Source: Chloroflexota bacterium
Lineage (GTDB): Bacteria; Chloroflexota; Anaerolineae; B4-G1
Direction: 5' to 3'
Assembly: GCA_024232355.1 (NCBI GenBank)
Contig: JAAEPW010000967.1
Coordinates: 66,447 to 130,446 of the forward strand
DNA length: 64,000 nucleotides
Below, one piece after another: positions 7,610 through 15,776 of the stretch. Made by a program: the position numbers and the translations under genes. How positions within the stretch are numbered: position 1 is the stretch's first letter; each line of letters begins with the position of its first letter. Under the pieces are notes generated by a model. The model ran no database searches. It saw only the letters and a program-made list of their open reading frames with translations, and was not told where the DNA came from.

Positions 7610-8911
7610 TTACTTGACTCGAATCTCAACAACACCCTTAACCTGGACGTTTTCAGGGAAACCGGGCATGACGATACTGAATCCGCCCTGGTTGCGGAAA
7701 GAGACAATGCAATCAGTACATCCTTGCACATCGGGCAACAGAACCTCTGCCGTGTTGTCATTGCCGGTGATGTAGACAATAGCCGTCGCGCCGTCGTTGA
7801 TCCCGGCAAGTTCCAGCAGCGCGTTGATCGAGACGCCAGTATAGGTTTTGGTCTCGCCGTCCTTGTTGGTAGACTCGGCGTCCATCGTATCCATCACCCG
7901 CACCTCGTCCTCGGCCCAGCCGATCTCGTTGGCAACGTTGCCCGTGATCTTGAGCGCGGCATTGGCGGGGACACTGTTCGATTCTGACTCTGCCACCGAA
8001 TGTTCCGCGCGCCAGAGAGTAGAATCAGGCGTAAAGAGCGGCGCGCCAAACTTGTCCACGCCAAATTGGCCGATCTTTTCCTGGGTCTCTATCGAAATAA
8101 GCCAGTCGATAAAGATATTCGCCAGATCGTCCTTGATGTGCTCGCCCTTGTCCGGATTGACGACCATCACGCCGTAGGGGTTAAAGAGCATAGGATCGCC
8201 CTCGACCAGAATTTCCAGATCGATTCCTTCCAACGTACGCGCCAGGTAGGTGGCTCGGTCACTGAGGGTGTAGGCCTGTTGTTCGTTGGCCATAGTCAAT
8301 ACAGCGCCCATTCCCTGTCCGGCAGCGACGTACCAATCACCGGCAGGCTCGACTCCGCCCCCTGACCAGACGCCCTTTTCCTTGGTATGCGTGCCCGAGT
8401 CGTCGCCACGAGAAACAAAGGTGGCCTCGGCCCCGGCGATTTGTCCGAATGCCCAGGTTGCGTCTGTCATTCCGGCGATACCGGCTGGATCATCGGCAGG
8501 ACCGACGATGACAAAGTCGTTGTACATCAGATCATCACGGCGCACGCCGTGACCGGCGTCCATAAAGGCGTCCTCCCGGGCCCGGGCGTGGACCATCAAC
8601 ACGTCGGCGTTACCGTCCTCGCCTAGTTTAAGCGCCTGACCAGTACCCACAGCAATCACATCTATCGTGACACCGTACTGGGCCTCAAAATCGGGCAAGA
8701 GATAGGCCAGCAAGCCCGAGTTATCGGTGCTGGTGGTCGTTGCCAGGATCAGGCTTGAGGATTCTTCAGGCGCGGCAGGTTGCACTGTGACTTCTGACGG
8801 AGCAACCGTTATCTCTGGCGCCTGAAGCTCAGGGGGTGTGCTGTTGCAACCGCTCAACACACCAATCAATGTGACTAACAGACTTGACAGAATTAGGGTT
8901 TTCTTGATCAT
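7610..8911 (-). CDS. tupA: tungstate-type ABC transporter substrate-binding lipoprotein with extra C-terminal domain
   Basis: The 433-residue protein has a lipoprotein signal peptide with lipobox LSGC (Cys22) and then a TupA domain: LATTTSTDNSGLLAYLLP, GTGQALKLGEDGNADVLMVHA and SRGDDSGTHTKEK are the TTTSTxNSG, GTGxAL and SRxDxSGTxxKE segments that hold the oxyanion. TupA proteins are usually about 270-290 residues; here roughly 110 extra residues follow (about 320-433), a separate domain with GVSINALLELAG and VVEIRVK that resembles sulfite-oxidase-like modules. Its role may be docking or cofactor sensing (inference). RBS GGAGAA precedes the ATG. Tungstate rather than molybdate preference is by family likeness only. 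Confidence 0.85.
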   Translation of the reverse strand: MIKKTLILSSLLVTLIGVLSGCNSTPPELQAPEITVAPSEVTVQPAAPEESSSLILATTTSTDNSGLLAYLLPDFEAQYGVTIDVIAVGTGQALKLGEDGNADVLMVHARAREDAFMDAGHGVRRDDLMYNDFVIVGPADDPAGIAGMTDATWAFGQIAGAEATFVSRGDDSGTHTKEKGVWSGGGVEPAGDWYVAAGQGMGAVLTMANEQQAYTLSDRATYLARTLEGIDLEILVEGDPMLFNPYGVMVVNPDKGEHIKDDLANIFIDWLISIETQEKIGQFGVDKFGAPLFTPDSTLWRAEHSVAESESNSVPANAALKITGNVANEIGWAEDEVRVMDTMDAESTNKDGETKTYTGVSINALLELAGINDGATAIVYITGNDNTAEVLLPDVQGCTDCIVSFRNQGGFSIVMPGFPENVQVKGVVEIRVK

Positions 8912-8938
8912 TTTTCTCCTTTGTTTTTATATTGTATT

Positions 8939-9670
8939 TCAGTACACCATCTCGCCGCGTACAAATGCCCCAGTGCATGGGTTGTGCGGCGACTCGAAGA
9001 AAGCATCCACATCGGCTACTTCAACGATCTGGCCATCCAGCAGCAGTGCCACCCGCTTTGCCAGTCGACGGGCTTGGAAGACATTGTGCGTTACCAGCAC
9101 CAGCGTCGTACCTTGCTCTTGATTCAACCTTTGCACAATCTCTTCGATCAAGCCCACGTTGTACGGATCCAGATTGGCCGTCGGCTCGTCCAACAACAAC
9201 ACATCGGGTTTGAGCACCATCGCCCGGGCCAGGGCCACTCGCTGTGCCTCGCCGCCGGAGAGGGTCCGCGCCCGCTGGGAAGCGAGGTCCTTTAACCCCA
9301 CTTGCTCCAGCGTGGACTCGACCAGCCTGGCTTTGTTCTGTCGCCCGCGCAAGCGCAGGCCATACCTGACATTGTCCCGCACACTCCGGTTCAACAAGAT
9401 CGGGCGCTGAAACACAGTTGTCACGCGGCGGCGTAGTTCCAGGGGCATTGAACGGTTGGATGTAAAGTCGGTGTCGAGAAAGCGAACCGTGCCGCTGGTG
9501 GGCGACTCTAAAAAGTTGAGCAGACGCAGCAACGTACTCTTGCCCGCTCCGCTCGGCCCGACCAAGGCGAAAATCTCTCCCCGGCGAATTTCGAGATTGT
9601 TCACGTGGAGCACACACCGCCCATTGTACGCCTTGTTGACGCCTCTCAGTTGATAGACAAATTCGCTCAT
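8939..9670 (-). CDS. tupC: tungstate-type ABC transporter ATPase
   Basis: A 243-residue single ABC ATPase: Walker A GPSGAGKST, Q-loop FQRPILLNRSVRDN, signature LSGGEAQR, Walker B VLLLDEPTANLD and switch His in VTHN. Its ATG overlaps the stop codon of the permease gene (ATGA), so the two are translationally coupled. It energises import of the oxyanion captured by the adjacent TupA-like lipoprotein. Confidence 0.87.
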   Translation of the reverse strand: MSEFVYQLRGVNKAYNGRCVLHVNNLEIRRGEIFALVGPSGAGKSTLLRLLNFLESPTSGTVRFLDTDFTSNRSMPLELRRRVTTVFQRPILLNRSVRDNVRYGLRLRGRQNKARLVESTLEQVGLKDLASQRARTLSGGEAQRVALARAMVLKPDVLLLDEPTANLDPYNVGLIEEIVQRLNQEQGTTLVLVTHNVFQARRLAKRVALLLDGQIVEVADVDAFFESPHNPCTGAFVRGEMVY

Positions 9671-10380
9671 TCCTCAAACGTCCTTCCCTGGAGATAGAGC
9701 ATCGCCACGTTGGTGATGAACGACAGTGCCAGCAGAATCACGCCCAACGCCATCGCTAGGTCAAAGTTCCCCTTGCGCGTTTCCAACACGATGGCGGTGG
9801 TCAGCACCCGGGTCTTGTCCTCGATATTGCCCCCCACCATCATCACCGCACCGACCTCGGAGATGATACTGCCAAAACCAGCGATGATTGACACGACCAC
9901 GCCTACCCGCGCTTCCATCAACACGGTTAGGGCCGTCTGCCACTGAGTTGCCCCCAGAGCCTGGACTTGTTGGCGCAGTTTGGGGTCCACGCCCATCACG
10001 GCGGCCATCGTGAACCCTGCCACCAGCGGGAACGAAATGACACATTGCGCCAGCACCATCGCCGCCGGTGTAAACAACGATGGAATAATGGACCAATCCA
10101 TCTGTCCCAGCGGACCACTCCGAGACAATATCAGGTAAACAAACAGCCCAACCACGACAGGCGGAAATCCCATACCAGTGTAGAGCAGTGCCACGACCAA
10201 CCGCCGCCCGGCAAAGCGGCTCAACCCCAAGGCCGCACCCAGCGGGATGCCGATCAAGGTACTGAACAGCAGTGCCGTGCCAGAGACGCGCAGCGATAGC
10301 GTCAAGATTTCGAACAGAGCCGGGTCACGGGCCGCAATCAGTTGAATGGCCTGAATCAACCCTTGGATAATTGCTTCGAT
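9667..10380 (-). CDS. tupB: tungstate-type ABC transporter permease, possible non-AUG start
   Basis: A hydrophobic protein of about 230-237 residues with a BPD-type permease core (RVSGTALLFSTLIGIPLGAALGL near the N-terminus and EVGAVMMVGGNI, the EAA-like loop region). No ATG or GTG start is available in frame. The only good ribosome binding site, GAGGAG at 10389-10394, is eight bases from an in-frame ATC at 10380, while the TTG at 10359 is about 30 bases away and has none. Residues between the two (IEAIIQGL) fit the N-terminus expected for the family. Coordinates given assume initiation at ATC; the conservative alternative is TTG 10359. Confidence 0.8.
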   Translation of the reverse strand: MEAIIQGLIQAIQLIAARDPALFEILTLSLRVSGTALLFSTLIGIPLGAALGLSRFAGRRLVVALLYTGMGFPPVVVGLFVYLILSRSGPLGQMDWSIIPSLFTPAAMVLAQCVISFPLVAGFTMAAVMGVDPKLRQQVQALGATQWQTALTVLMEARVGVVVSIIAGFGSIISEVGAVMMVGGNIEDKTRVLTTAIVLETRKGNFDLAMALGVILLALSFITNVAMLYLQGRTFEE

Positions 10381-10701
10381 GGTTAAATCTCCTCACAGCA
10401 CAGTGACGAAATCGCCGTTGTCTGTAATCATTGATTTTCTTGCAGTAAACAAAAAGCGACGTCTTGGGAAAAGACGCCGCAGTAGATTACACATCGTGTA
10501 CGATAACGCACTTTTGTACACAACACACTCGTCGGCGCATCCCCTTTCCAAAGATGGGAGGCATAGCTGTTTCCGGCGATGCCCTGCCGGTCTCACCCCA
10601 TGAGCTTTGGCTTTTGGCAAAATAGCCGCCGCCTTTAGGCAATGAAACTCGAAGATGCTATATGGTCATCTTGTACCTAAAACTCGATCAAACCCCCATA
10701 A
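10381..10701 (-). promoter_or_regulatory. structured leader of tupBCA, riboswitch or attenuator candidate
   Basis: No protein is encoded. On the minus strand two pairings cannot form together: CCGGC/GCCGG (10573-10577 with 10586-10590) and GGCAT/ATGCC (10560-10564 with 10579-10583). Further conserved-looking pieces (GGGGTGAGACCGGCAGGGC, CTCCCATCTTTGGAAAGGGG) lie before the intrinsic terminator at 10451-10480. Order of folded domain, terminator, ribosome binding site and metal-transport gene fits a ligand-controlled leader. A molybdenum/tungsten-cofactor riboswitch is the natural guess, but I cannot match its consensus from memory. Confidence 0.45.
10451..10480 (-). terminator. intrinsic terminator in the tup operon leader
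   Basis: On the minus strand GCGGCGTCTT and AAGACGTCGC form a 10-base stem with one mismatch around TTCCC, followed directly by TTTTTGTTT. It lies about 75-95 bases before the tupB start, between the regulator gene and the operon, where it would end transcription before the structural genes. Confidence 0.8.
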
Positions 10702-11823
10702 TTAGGATACCCACGTCTCTTGACCGGTCTCTGCCGTATCATAACCGCCCAGAGCGGATATCGTTTCCTGAAAACGATCCGAACGCACAACTTTTACTAG
10801 GGCCTGACCGGTGGGTAAACTCCACGCTGCTTCTGAAAGCACCAGATCGTACCGTTCCTTGGTCAATGGAACAAAATCAAGACCACAGGCTGCCGCAGCA
10901 GCGTGAATGCCCAAGCCAACGGTGGCCCGTCCATCTTCCACCGCGTGTGCCACGGCTAAATGAGTGATCTCTTCTTGCTCGTAGCCTGAAACCGACTCGA
11001 GCTGAACATCCAAGGATTTCAGTTGAGCATCCAGCCAGACACGAGTACCGGAGCCAGACTGGCGGTTGATCAGACGCACACCAGGTTTGGTTATATCCAC
11101 AAGGCTCTTGATTTTCTGCGGATTGCCCGGCGGGACAGCAAGCCCCAAAGAACGATGTGCCAATGTCAACAGCACAACTCGGCGTCCTGGCAACAACCGT
11201 TGCACAAAGGGCACGTTATACGTATCGGTCGTCTCATCCCACAAGTGACTACCAGCAACACTAGCTTTATCGTTGGCCAAAGCCATCAGTCCCCCCAGGC
11301 TTCCAACGTACTCGACGGACAACCGCACATCGGGCGCTTCCTCAGCCAACATCCGAGTCATTAGATCGACGGCCAGATCGTGACTGCCCGCGAAAACGAG
11401 TTCCACGGTCGCCCCCGCCGATTCTGAGCGCGGTTGTCCCTCTCTGCCCCGCTGCAACTCTTGCCAGCGAGAGATTGCTACAGAAAGCGCAGACTCGACC
11501 TCTACAGGCGTATGCCCTTTGTTGATCGCTTCTAGCAAAAACTGTTCGGCTCGATTGATCAAGGTTGCCCACTGCCACGTTGGGCGTTCCGGCTGAAGCG
11601 CGCTGGACGTAACCCGCGTGCCACCGCCGCGATGTCCCACCACCAACCCTTCTTCAGCCAGTTGGGTGTAGGTCCGGCTGACAGTGCCTGGCGTACAGCT
11701 CCACCGCCGGGCCATTTCTCGAACGGGAGATAACTTTTCACCGGGCTGTAGCTCACCTGAGGCAATACGTCGGCGGAGGGATTCTGCGATTTCCAAGTAA
11801 AGGAATGTTTTTGGTTTTCTCAT
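10702..11823 (-). CDS. GntR-type HTH regulator with PBP-like ligand domain
   Basis: The 373-residue protein begins with a GntR winged helix (LYLEIAESLRRRIASGELQPG, LSPVREMARRWSCTPGTVSR, LAEEGLVVGHRGGGTRV, residues 8-72). Residues about 140-360 form a periplasmic-binding-protein-like domain (GSHDLAVDLM, GSLGGLMALANDKASVAGSHLWDE spanning 190-213, NRQSGSGTRVWLD) as in PF12727, which is related to molybdate/tungstate-binding domains. This suggests a one-component sensor of intracellular oxyanion controlling the tup operon immediately downstream (inference from context). Confidence 0.83.
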   Translation of the reverse strand: MRKPKTFLYLEIAESLRRRIASGELQPGEKLSPVREMARRWSCTPGTVSRTYTQLAEEGLVVGHRGGGTRVTSSALQPERPTWQWATLINRAEQFLLEAINKGHTPVEVESALSVAISRWQELQRGREGQPRSESAGATVELVFAGSHDLAVDLMTRMLAEEAPDVRLSVEYVGSLGGLMALANDKASVAGSHLWDETTDTYNVPFVQRLLPGRRVVLLTLAHRSLGLAVPPGNPQKIKSLVDITKPGVRLINRQSGSGTRVWLDAQLKSLDVQLESVSGYEQEEITHLAVAHAVEDGRATVGLGIHAAAAACGLDFVPLTKERYDLVLSEAAWSLPTGQALVKVVRSDRFQETISALGGYDTAETGQETWVS

Positions 11824-11844
11824 TGTACCCCTTGAAAGGACACA

Positions 11845-11872
11845 ATTATAACAACTATTGATAACTTGTCAA
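11845..11872 (-). promoter_or_regulatory. consensus promoter of the GntR/PBP-like regulator
   Basis: Minus-strand TTGACA (11867-11872) and TATAAT (11845-11850) are 16 bases apart, ending about 20 bases before the start codon. The spacer holds an imperfect ACAA...TTGT dyad, a possible autoregulatory site. Confidence 0.78.
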
Positions 11873-11926
11873 ATCACGTACGCGCCAAGAGGTATGCGCA
11901 AAGGGATTGGCGTATCAGTATCACAG

Positions 11927-12524
11927 TCAACTCTTGTTCCAGGCTTCTGTCACAGATCTCACACCAAGAGCAAACACTCGTTCCAGCACATCAGGGTGCT
12001 TGTGAACCTCCCCTTTAGCGTCCATATTCCCGCACAACAAGTCCGCCCAATAGTCCGCTTCGTACACACTGAAAAAACCCTCGACCGTTCGTCGCGCACC
12101 ATTGAAATCCGGTTGAGACTCGCCCCCCCGCGCAGATAAACACACCACATCGCCTGACACGACCGGCGGGAGTAGGTGCCAATGGAGTCTTGATCACAAA
12201 TTTGCGCGCCCACTGACATTGGCCGCGGTCAATCAACGCCTTGGCTTGGGCAGGCAGGTTCCAAAAGAACAACGGCGCAGCCAGGGCAATAACGTCAGCA
12301 GTGATCAGCTTGTTGTCCACTGCTTGAAAATCATCTTGAATGATGCAATACTCATCATCCCAACAGCCATCGCAGGCAATACATCCTGCAATCTTGAGCC
12401 GTGCCACCACGATTTTCTCTATCTCGGCACCAGCACTCTCCGCGCCAGCCAGGAACCGATCCAATAACGTCTCTGTATTTCCCCTGCGCCGGGGACTACC
12501 CACAATACCCAGCACTTTGATCAT
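11927..12524 (-). pseudogene. flavodoxin-fold NAD(P)H:FMN reductase-like gene broken by one base
   Basis: From ATG 12524 the frame reads IKVLGIVGSPRRRGNTETLL, the phosphate-loop of NADPH-dependent FMN reductases/iron-sulfur flavoproteins, then ACDGCW and APLFFWNLPAQAKALIDRG. At a run of seven C (12123-12129, G on the coding strand) the frame is lost; the expected end (DFNGARRTVEGFFSVYEADYW, then DVLERVFALG) continues in the next frame to a stop at 11927. Removing one G joins both into a protein of about 198 residues. It is a frameshift mutation, a slippage-prone tract, or a sequence error. The CxxCxxxx cysteines suggest an iron-sulfur flavoprotein. Confidence 0.75.
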
Positions 12525-12650
12525 GAATTTATTCTTAATCAAATGACACCCCATTGTAACAAAGCTGTAACCCAGTTAAATCAAAAATATTGTAAATTTA
12601 TGTTGTGCCCAAATTGTTATCTGTAGAATTTATGCTACAGGAGAAAATGC

Positions 12651-13787
12651 TTGACTTGGTTTCGGTTTCTTATGCCCGGCATCCGCCGCTCACATCCCTT
12701 GGGGAAACTCTCCCCCGACAATTTTGAGCAGTTGGTTTACCGGCTTGCCAAACACTGTGGTGAATTTAGCGCAGTGCAGTGGTATAGTGGCGTACACAGA
12801 TGTGCCAACACTCAAGGACGAGACCTAGTTGCACACAAAAGCACGAACGATGGACTCGAAAAATGGTATATCCAATGCAAGTATCACACACGCCTCAATT
12901 ATACTGCCTTGCGCAACGAGTTGAACACACTGGTCAAACACGCTGCCCAATCGCCAGGCTTTACGCCCCACATCATTGCATTCGCCACCAATTGCGACAT
13001 ACCAACCCGTATCAAAAACAAAGCCACAGTCTATGCCCGCGCGTCAGGTTTGCCAGCACCTTTGTATTGGGATCAGCGCGAGTTAAACAAAATGCTCGCA
13101 ACGCAACCAGATACAGCCAACAAATTCTTTGACCAACAAGGTCATCTCTCCTGGTTTCGAACCCAGATCACAAAGCGCAGTAATTGGGGAATTGCGGCCA
13201 TACTTGGGCTTACATTATTTTTAGTATTCAGACTTGGTCTTAATTTGCCGTTAGTGTCACACGACGCACCACCCACATCTATCCCAACACACACACAAGA
13301 ACCCACCCCCATGCCGGTTGCCATCATGCCCACCCCAACGAACATGCCAACGCCCATCCCAACCAACACACCAACATCTACGCCAACGAACACACCAACA
13401 CCCAGTCCAACAAACACGCCGACACCCACACCAACGAGCACGCCCACACCTACCCCCACACCCTTTATCGTAGAACCAACTTTGCTTGATCCGATCCCAG
13501 GATTCATCATACGTGCGGCCATTCTCAAGTGGGAAGGAAAGTTGGGGCCTGGTCAATACTTTGTGGTCCATCTCCAACACTTGGAAAACAACGAACAGTG
13601 GGAAAGTGGACCGCTGACGAGCAATTGCTGGGAGACCGCACTACCAGCCGAATGGTACGGAGGTTGGAGTTGGCAAGTGCGCGTTATGCAACGTGATACC
13701 ATCCTGGCGCAAAGTGAGTTGTGGGCTTTTTGGTACGACCCCTACCCCAACGACAATTCAATACTCCCACCACCTTGCAGTGAGTAG
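12651..13787 (+). CDS. nuclease-like domain, membrane segment, Pro/Thr stalk and C-terminal domain protein
   Basis: The 378-residue protein starts at TTG, seven bases after AGGAG. Residues about 20-165 look like a PD-(D/E)XK Mrr-like domain: [15 protein letters not shown], then GRDLVAHKS and KWYIQCKYH, giving Asp and Gln-x-Lys catalytic-type residues. Residues about 183-201 ([19 protein letters not shown]) are a membrane helix. A Thr/Pro-rich stalk of about 70 residues follows (repeats of [10 protein letters not shown]), then a C-terminal domain of about 100 residues with Trp-rich beta strands ([26 protein letters not shown]). The nuclease-like part would face the cytoplasm and the rest the outside. 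Function unknown; I know no named family with this order. Confidence 0.7.
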   Translation: MTWFRFLMPGIRRSHPLGKLSPDNFEQLVYRLAKHCGEFSAVQWYSGVHRCANTQGRDLVAHKSTNDGLEKWYIQCKYHTRLNYTALRNELNTLVKHAAQSPGFTPHIIAFATNCDIPTRIKNKATVYARASGLPAPLYWDQRELNKMLATQPDTANKFFDQQGHLSWFRTQITKRSNWGIAAILGLTLFLVFRLGLNLPLVSHDAPPTSIPTHTQEPTPMPVAIMPTPTNMPTPIPTNTPTSTPTNTPTPSPTNTPTPTPTSTPTPTPTPFIVEPTLLDPIPGFIIRAAILKWEGKLGPGQYFVVHLQHLENNEQWESGPLTSNCWETALPAEWYGGWSWQVRVMQRDTILAQSELWAFWYDPYPNDNSILPPPCSE

Positions 13788-13997
13788 GAAAGGCTTTTCC
13801 AGTTTTTACCCCCAAAAAAAATTGCACTGGAAAAGTTCAAGGAATTCCATCATAATCTGCCTTTTCAAGGTGTCGTTGACTGGATCACAAAATCTGTTTG
13901 GGAGATTTATTTCTCTGGAATTCCCAGAAACAAAAACAGCCACTACGACTGGATCAGTCGTAGCGCCAGTCCAATCATTTTGCAGTTTATTGTTTAA
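13788..13997. other. intergenic region with inverted repeats
   Basis: No gene seen. CTTTTCCAGT (13794-13803) and ACTGGAAAAG (13826-13835) form a perfect 10-base inverted repeat just after the plus-strand gene, with short GGAAA/TTTCC hairpin and T run at 13787-13807 that could end its transcript. A separate hairpin lies at 13943-13963. Confidence 0.55.
13932..13963 (-). terminator. terminator of the minus-strand redox/polyphosphate operon
   Basis: CTACGACTG and CAGTCGTAG form a 9-base stem around GAT at 13943-13963. On the minus strand it lies about 35 bases after the ferritin-like stop and is followed within six bases by TTTTT. Confidence 0.7.
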
Positions 13998-14522
13998 TCA
14001 GGCTTCTAGATTAAACTCCTGAACGTCAAACCAAAAGCCGGTGCCGGTGAGATAATCAAGCTCTCCTTGCAAAATCGTGCGATGTCCCTCTTCTTGCTCG
14101 ATCAGATAGGCATACATCTTTTTGGCATCTGGATCATCGATCTGCTCCTTTTGCTTCGAGTAGAACAAGATCGAATCTTCCTCAGATTGAAGACCTTGCC
14201 GCAACGCGGCCAATTGACGATCCGGTATCTTTACCAACTTTATCTCGTCGCCCGTCGGAAAAACAGGCTGACGGATAGATTTCTCGGGGCTGATCTCTTT
14301 TACTTTTTCCAACGACGGCCAGTTTTTCTTGTTGAGCAACGCCTCGCGGGCATTCTCGAACAATTGTAGATGCAACTGCTCGTCTCGGGCCAAAGTTTGG
14401 AACATCTTTTTACCCTTGGGATCATCTACTTGTTTGGCTGCCTCGGTGTAAAACACCAAGCCATCTTTTTCAATCTGAATCGCGGTCTCAAGTGCACTCA
14501 AAACCTCTGGATTAGGTTCCAT
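13998..14522 (-). CDS. ferritin-like/rubrerythrin-type diiron protein
   Basis: The 174-residue protein has a four-helix ferritin-like fold with two ExxH-type diiron half-sites: AIQIEKDGLVFYTEAA with DEQLHLQLFENA in the first half, and GLQSEEDSILFYSKQKE with EQEEGHRTILQGEL in the second. No C-terminal rubredoxin-type CxxC domain is present, so it is not a classical rubrerythrin. ATG 14522 has GAGGAGG upstream. It likely handles peroxide or iron in the cytoplasm and is the last gene of a six-gene unit. Confidence 0.82.
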   Translation of the reverse strand: MEPNPEVLSALETAIQIEKDGLVFYTEAAKQVDDPKGKKMFQTLARDEQLHLQLFENAREALLNKKNWPSLEKVKEISPEKSIRQPVFPTGDEIKLVKIPDRQLAALRQGLQSEEDSILFYSKQKEQIDDPDAKKMYAYLIEQEEGHRTILQGELDYLTGTGFWFDVQEFNLEA

Positions 14523-14557
14523 TCTCTGCCTCCTCAAATAACGTAATAACGATTACT

Positions 14558-14914
14558 TTACAATGTCACAATACGATATCCAAGCTCAGTATAAGGCACC
14601 AGGCTGACGTGTCCGGACGCATCGTCCACCAAGCGCAAGTTTTCTTCAGCCACAGCCTCAAGCGCCTGGGTTTGGATGGCACACGCCTTACAAACAGCAT
14701 CTACAAGTCCCTGTTCCTTGACTCTTTGGTAAAGACGGTGCTGTGCATGATCTGGGTTGGGGAGTTTCAACAACCAAGCAGGAGCCGATCCCTCCAACAC
14801 GATTTTGGCCTCCCCACCCCGCCTGACAACATCCAAGGCCCAGATAAAGGTGTGCACCAGACGACAAGGAGCTTTTGGCCCAGTCAATAGGAAAATAACA
14901 ATTTTCTCAGACAT
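14558..14914 (-). CDS. DsrE/DsrF-like small protein
   Basis: A 118-residue alpha/beta protein (MSEKIVIFLLTGPKAPCRLVH, DVVRRGGEAKIVLEGSAP, VKEQGLVDAVCKACAIQT) in the style of DsrE-like sulfur-relay proteins. Cysteines at VCKACA are placed like the active cysteine region of this superfamily. GGAGG precedes the ATG. Substrate unknown; its position between the ferritin-like and PPK2 genes suggests a stress or redox function rather than dissimilatory sulfur metabolism, since no dsr genes are seen. Confidence 0.65.
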   Translation of the reverse strand: MSEKIVIFLLTGPKAPCRLVHTFIWALDVVRRGGEAKIVLEGSAPAWLLKLPNPDHAQHRLYQRVKEQGLVDAVCKACAIQTQALEAVAEENLRLVDDASGHVSLVPYTELGYRIVTL

Positions 14915-14952
14915 ACGCCATTACCTCCATCTCATCAATTCTACAATCGCGC

Positions 14953-15765
14953 TCATTCGATCCACATATCCGCAGGATCGAACGACGGTTCAGGATACTG
15001 CATATCCAAGCCTTTTAACGTCTCAACGATAATCGTACCAATCACCAGATTCCGGTACCATTTTCGATTGGCCGGGACAATGTACCAGGGTGCCCAATCG
15101 GTGCTGGTTTTGCTAATCGCATCCTCATAAGCCTTTATGTACTCGGACCACAACTTGCGTTCTTTCAGATCACCAGGGTCAAACTTCCAGTGCTTGTGCG
15201 GTTCGTCCAGGCGGGCCTGCAATCGTTCTTTCTGCTCATCCAAGTCAATGCGCAAAAAGAATTTCAAGATCGTGGTGCCTTCGTCCGCCAACAAACGCTC
15301 AAAATCATTGATGTGATCGTAGCGCCTCGACCAGACTTTTTCGGGCACCAGGTTGTGCACGCGCACCACCAACACGTCCTCGTAATGGCTGCGGTTAAAG
15401 ATCACAATCTCGCCCTTGCCGGGAGTATGCTTGTGCACCCGCCACAGATAATCGTGATCCATCTCTTCCGACGTCGGTTTCTTAAAACCAGCCACGCGCA
15501 CGCCTTGCGGGTTGACTCTATCGAAAACGTGCCGAATGGTGCCGTCCTTGCCCCCAGTGTCCATCGCTTGCAAGACGATCAGCACTTTGTGCTTGTGTTC
15601 CCCGTACAGCAATTCTTGCAGCTCTTCCAACTCTTGGTTAAGCGCCAAGAGCCGCTCGCGTCCCTCGTCTTTTCCACCGGAAAAGGCACTCTTGTCATTC
15701 GGATCCCATTCGTCCAAATCCACACGGCTGTCTGATTTTACACGGTATTTTTGATAGCGATCCAT
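14953..15765 (-). CDS. polyphosphate kinase 2 family phosphotransferase
   Basis: The 270-residue protein is a PPK2: AFSGGKDEGRERL at the N-terminus, Walker A MDTGGKDGT, FNRSHYEDVLVVRVHNL (Walker B region) and the lid with ERKLWSEY. It transfers phosphate between polyphosphate and nucleotides; length and the GGKDEGRERL lead-in resemble the polyphosphate:nucleotide phosphotransferase group (one PPK2 domain). GGAGGGG precedes the ATG. It is 11 bases after the radical SAM gene. Confidence 0.9.
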   Translation of the reverse strand: MDRYQKYRVKSDSRVDLDEWDPNDKSAFSGGKDEGRERLLALNQELEELQELLYGEHKHKVLIVLQAMDTGGKDGTIRHVFDRVNPQGVRVAGFKKPTSEEMDHDYLWRVHKHTPGKGEIVIFNRSHYEDVLVVRVHNLVPEKVWSRRYDHINDFERLLADEGTTILKFFLRIDLDEQKERLQARLDEPHKHWKFDPGDLKERKLWSEYIKAYEDAISKTSTDWAPWYIVPANRKWYRNLVIGTIIVETLKGLDMQYPEPSFDPADMWIE

Positions 15766-15776
15766 AACCCCTCCTT

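Noticed and set aside
10501..10620. c-di-GMP-I riboswitch or cobalamin riboswitch in the tup leader
   Set aside because: Some short words look alike (AAAGC, GAGACC), but the conserved cores of those classes are not present in order.
10393..10620. Short minus-strand frame of 75 codons in the tup leader
   Set aside because: No ribosome binding site or recognisable protein; it runs through the hairpins of the structured leader and terminator.
12647..12733. ATG at 12647 as start of the nuclease-like gene
   Set aside because: It is in another frame that stops after fewer than 30 codons; the TTG at 12651 is in the long frame with suitable AGGAG spacing.
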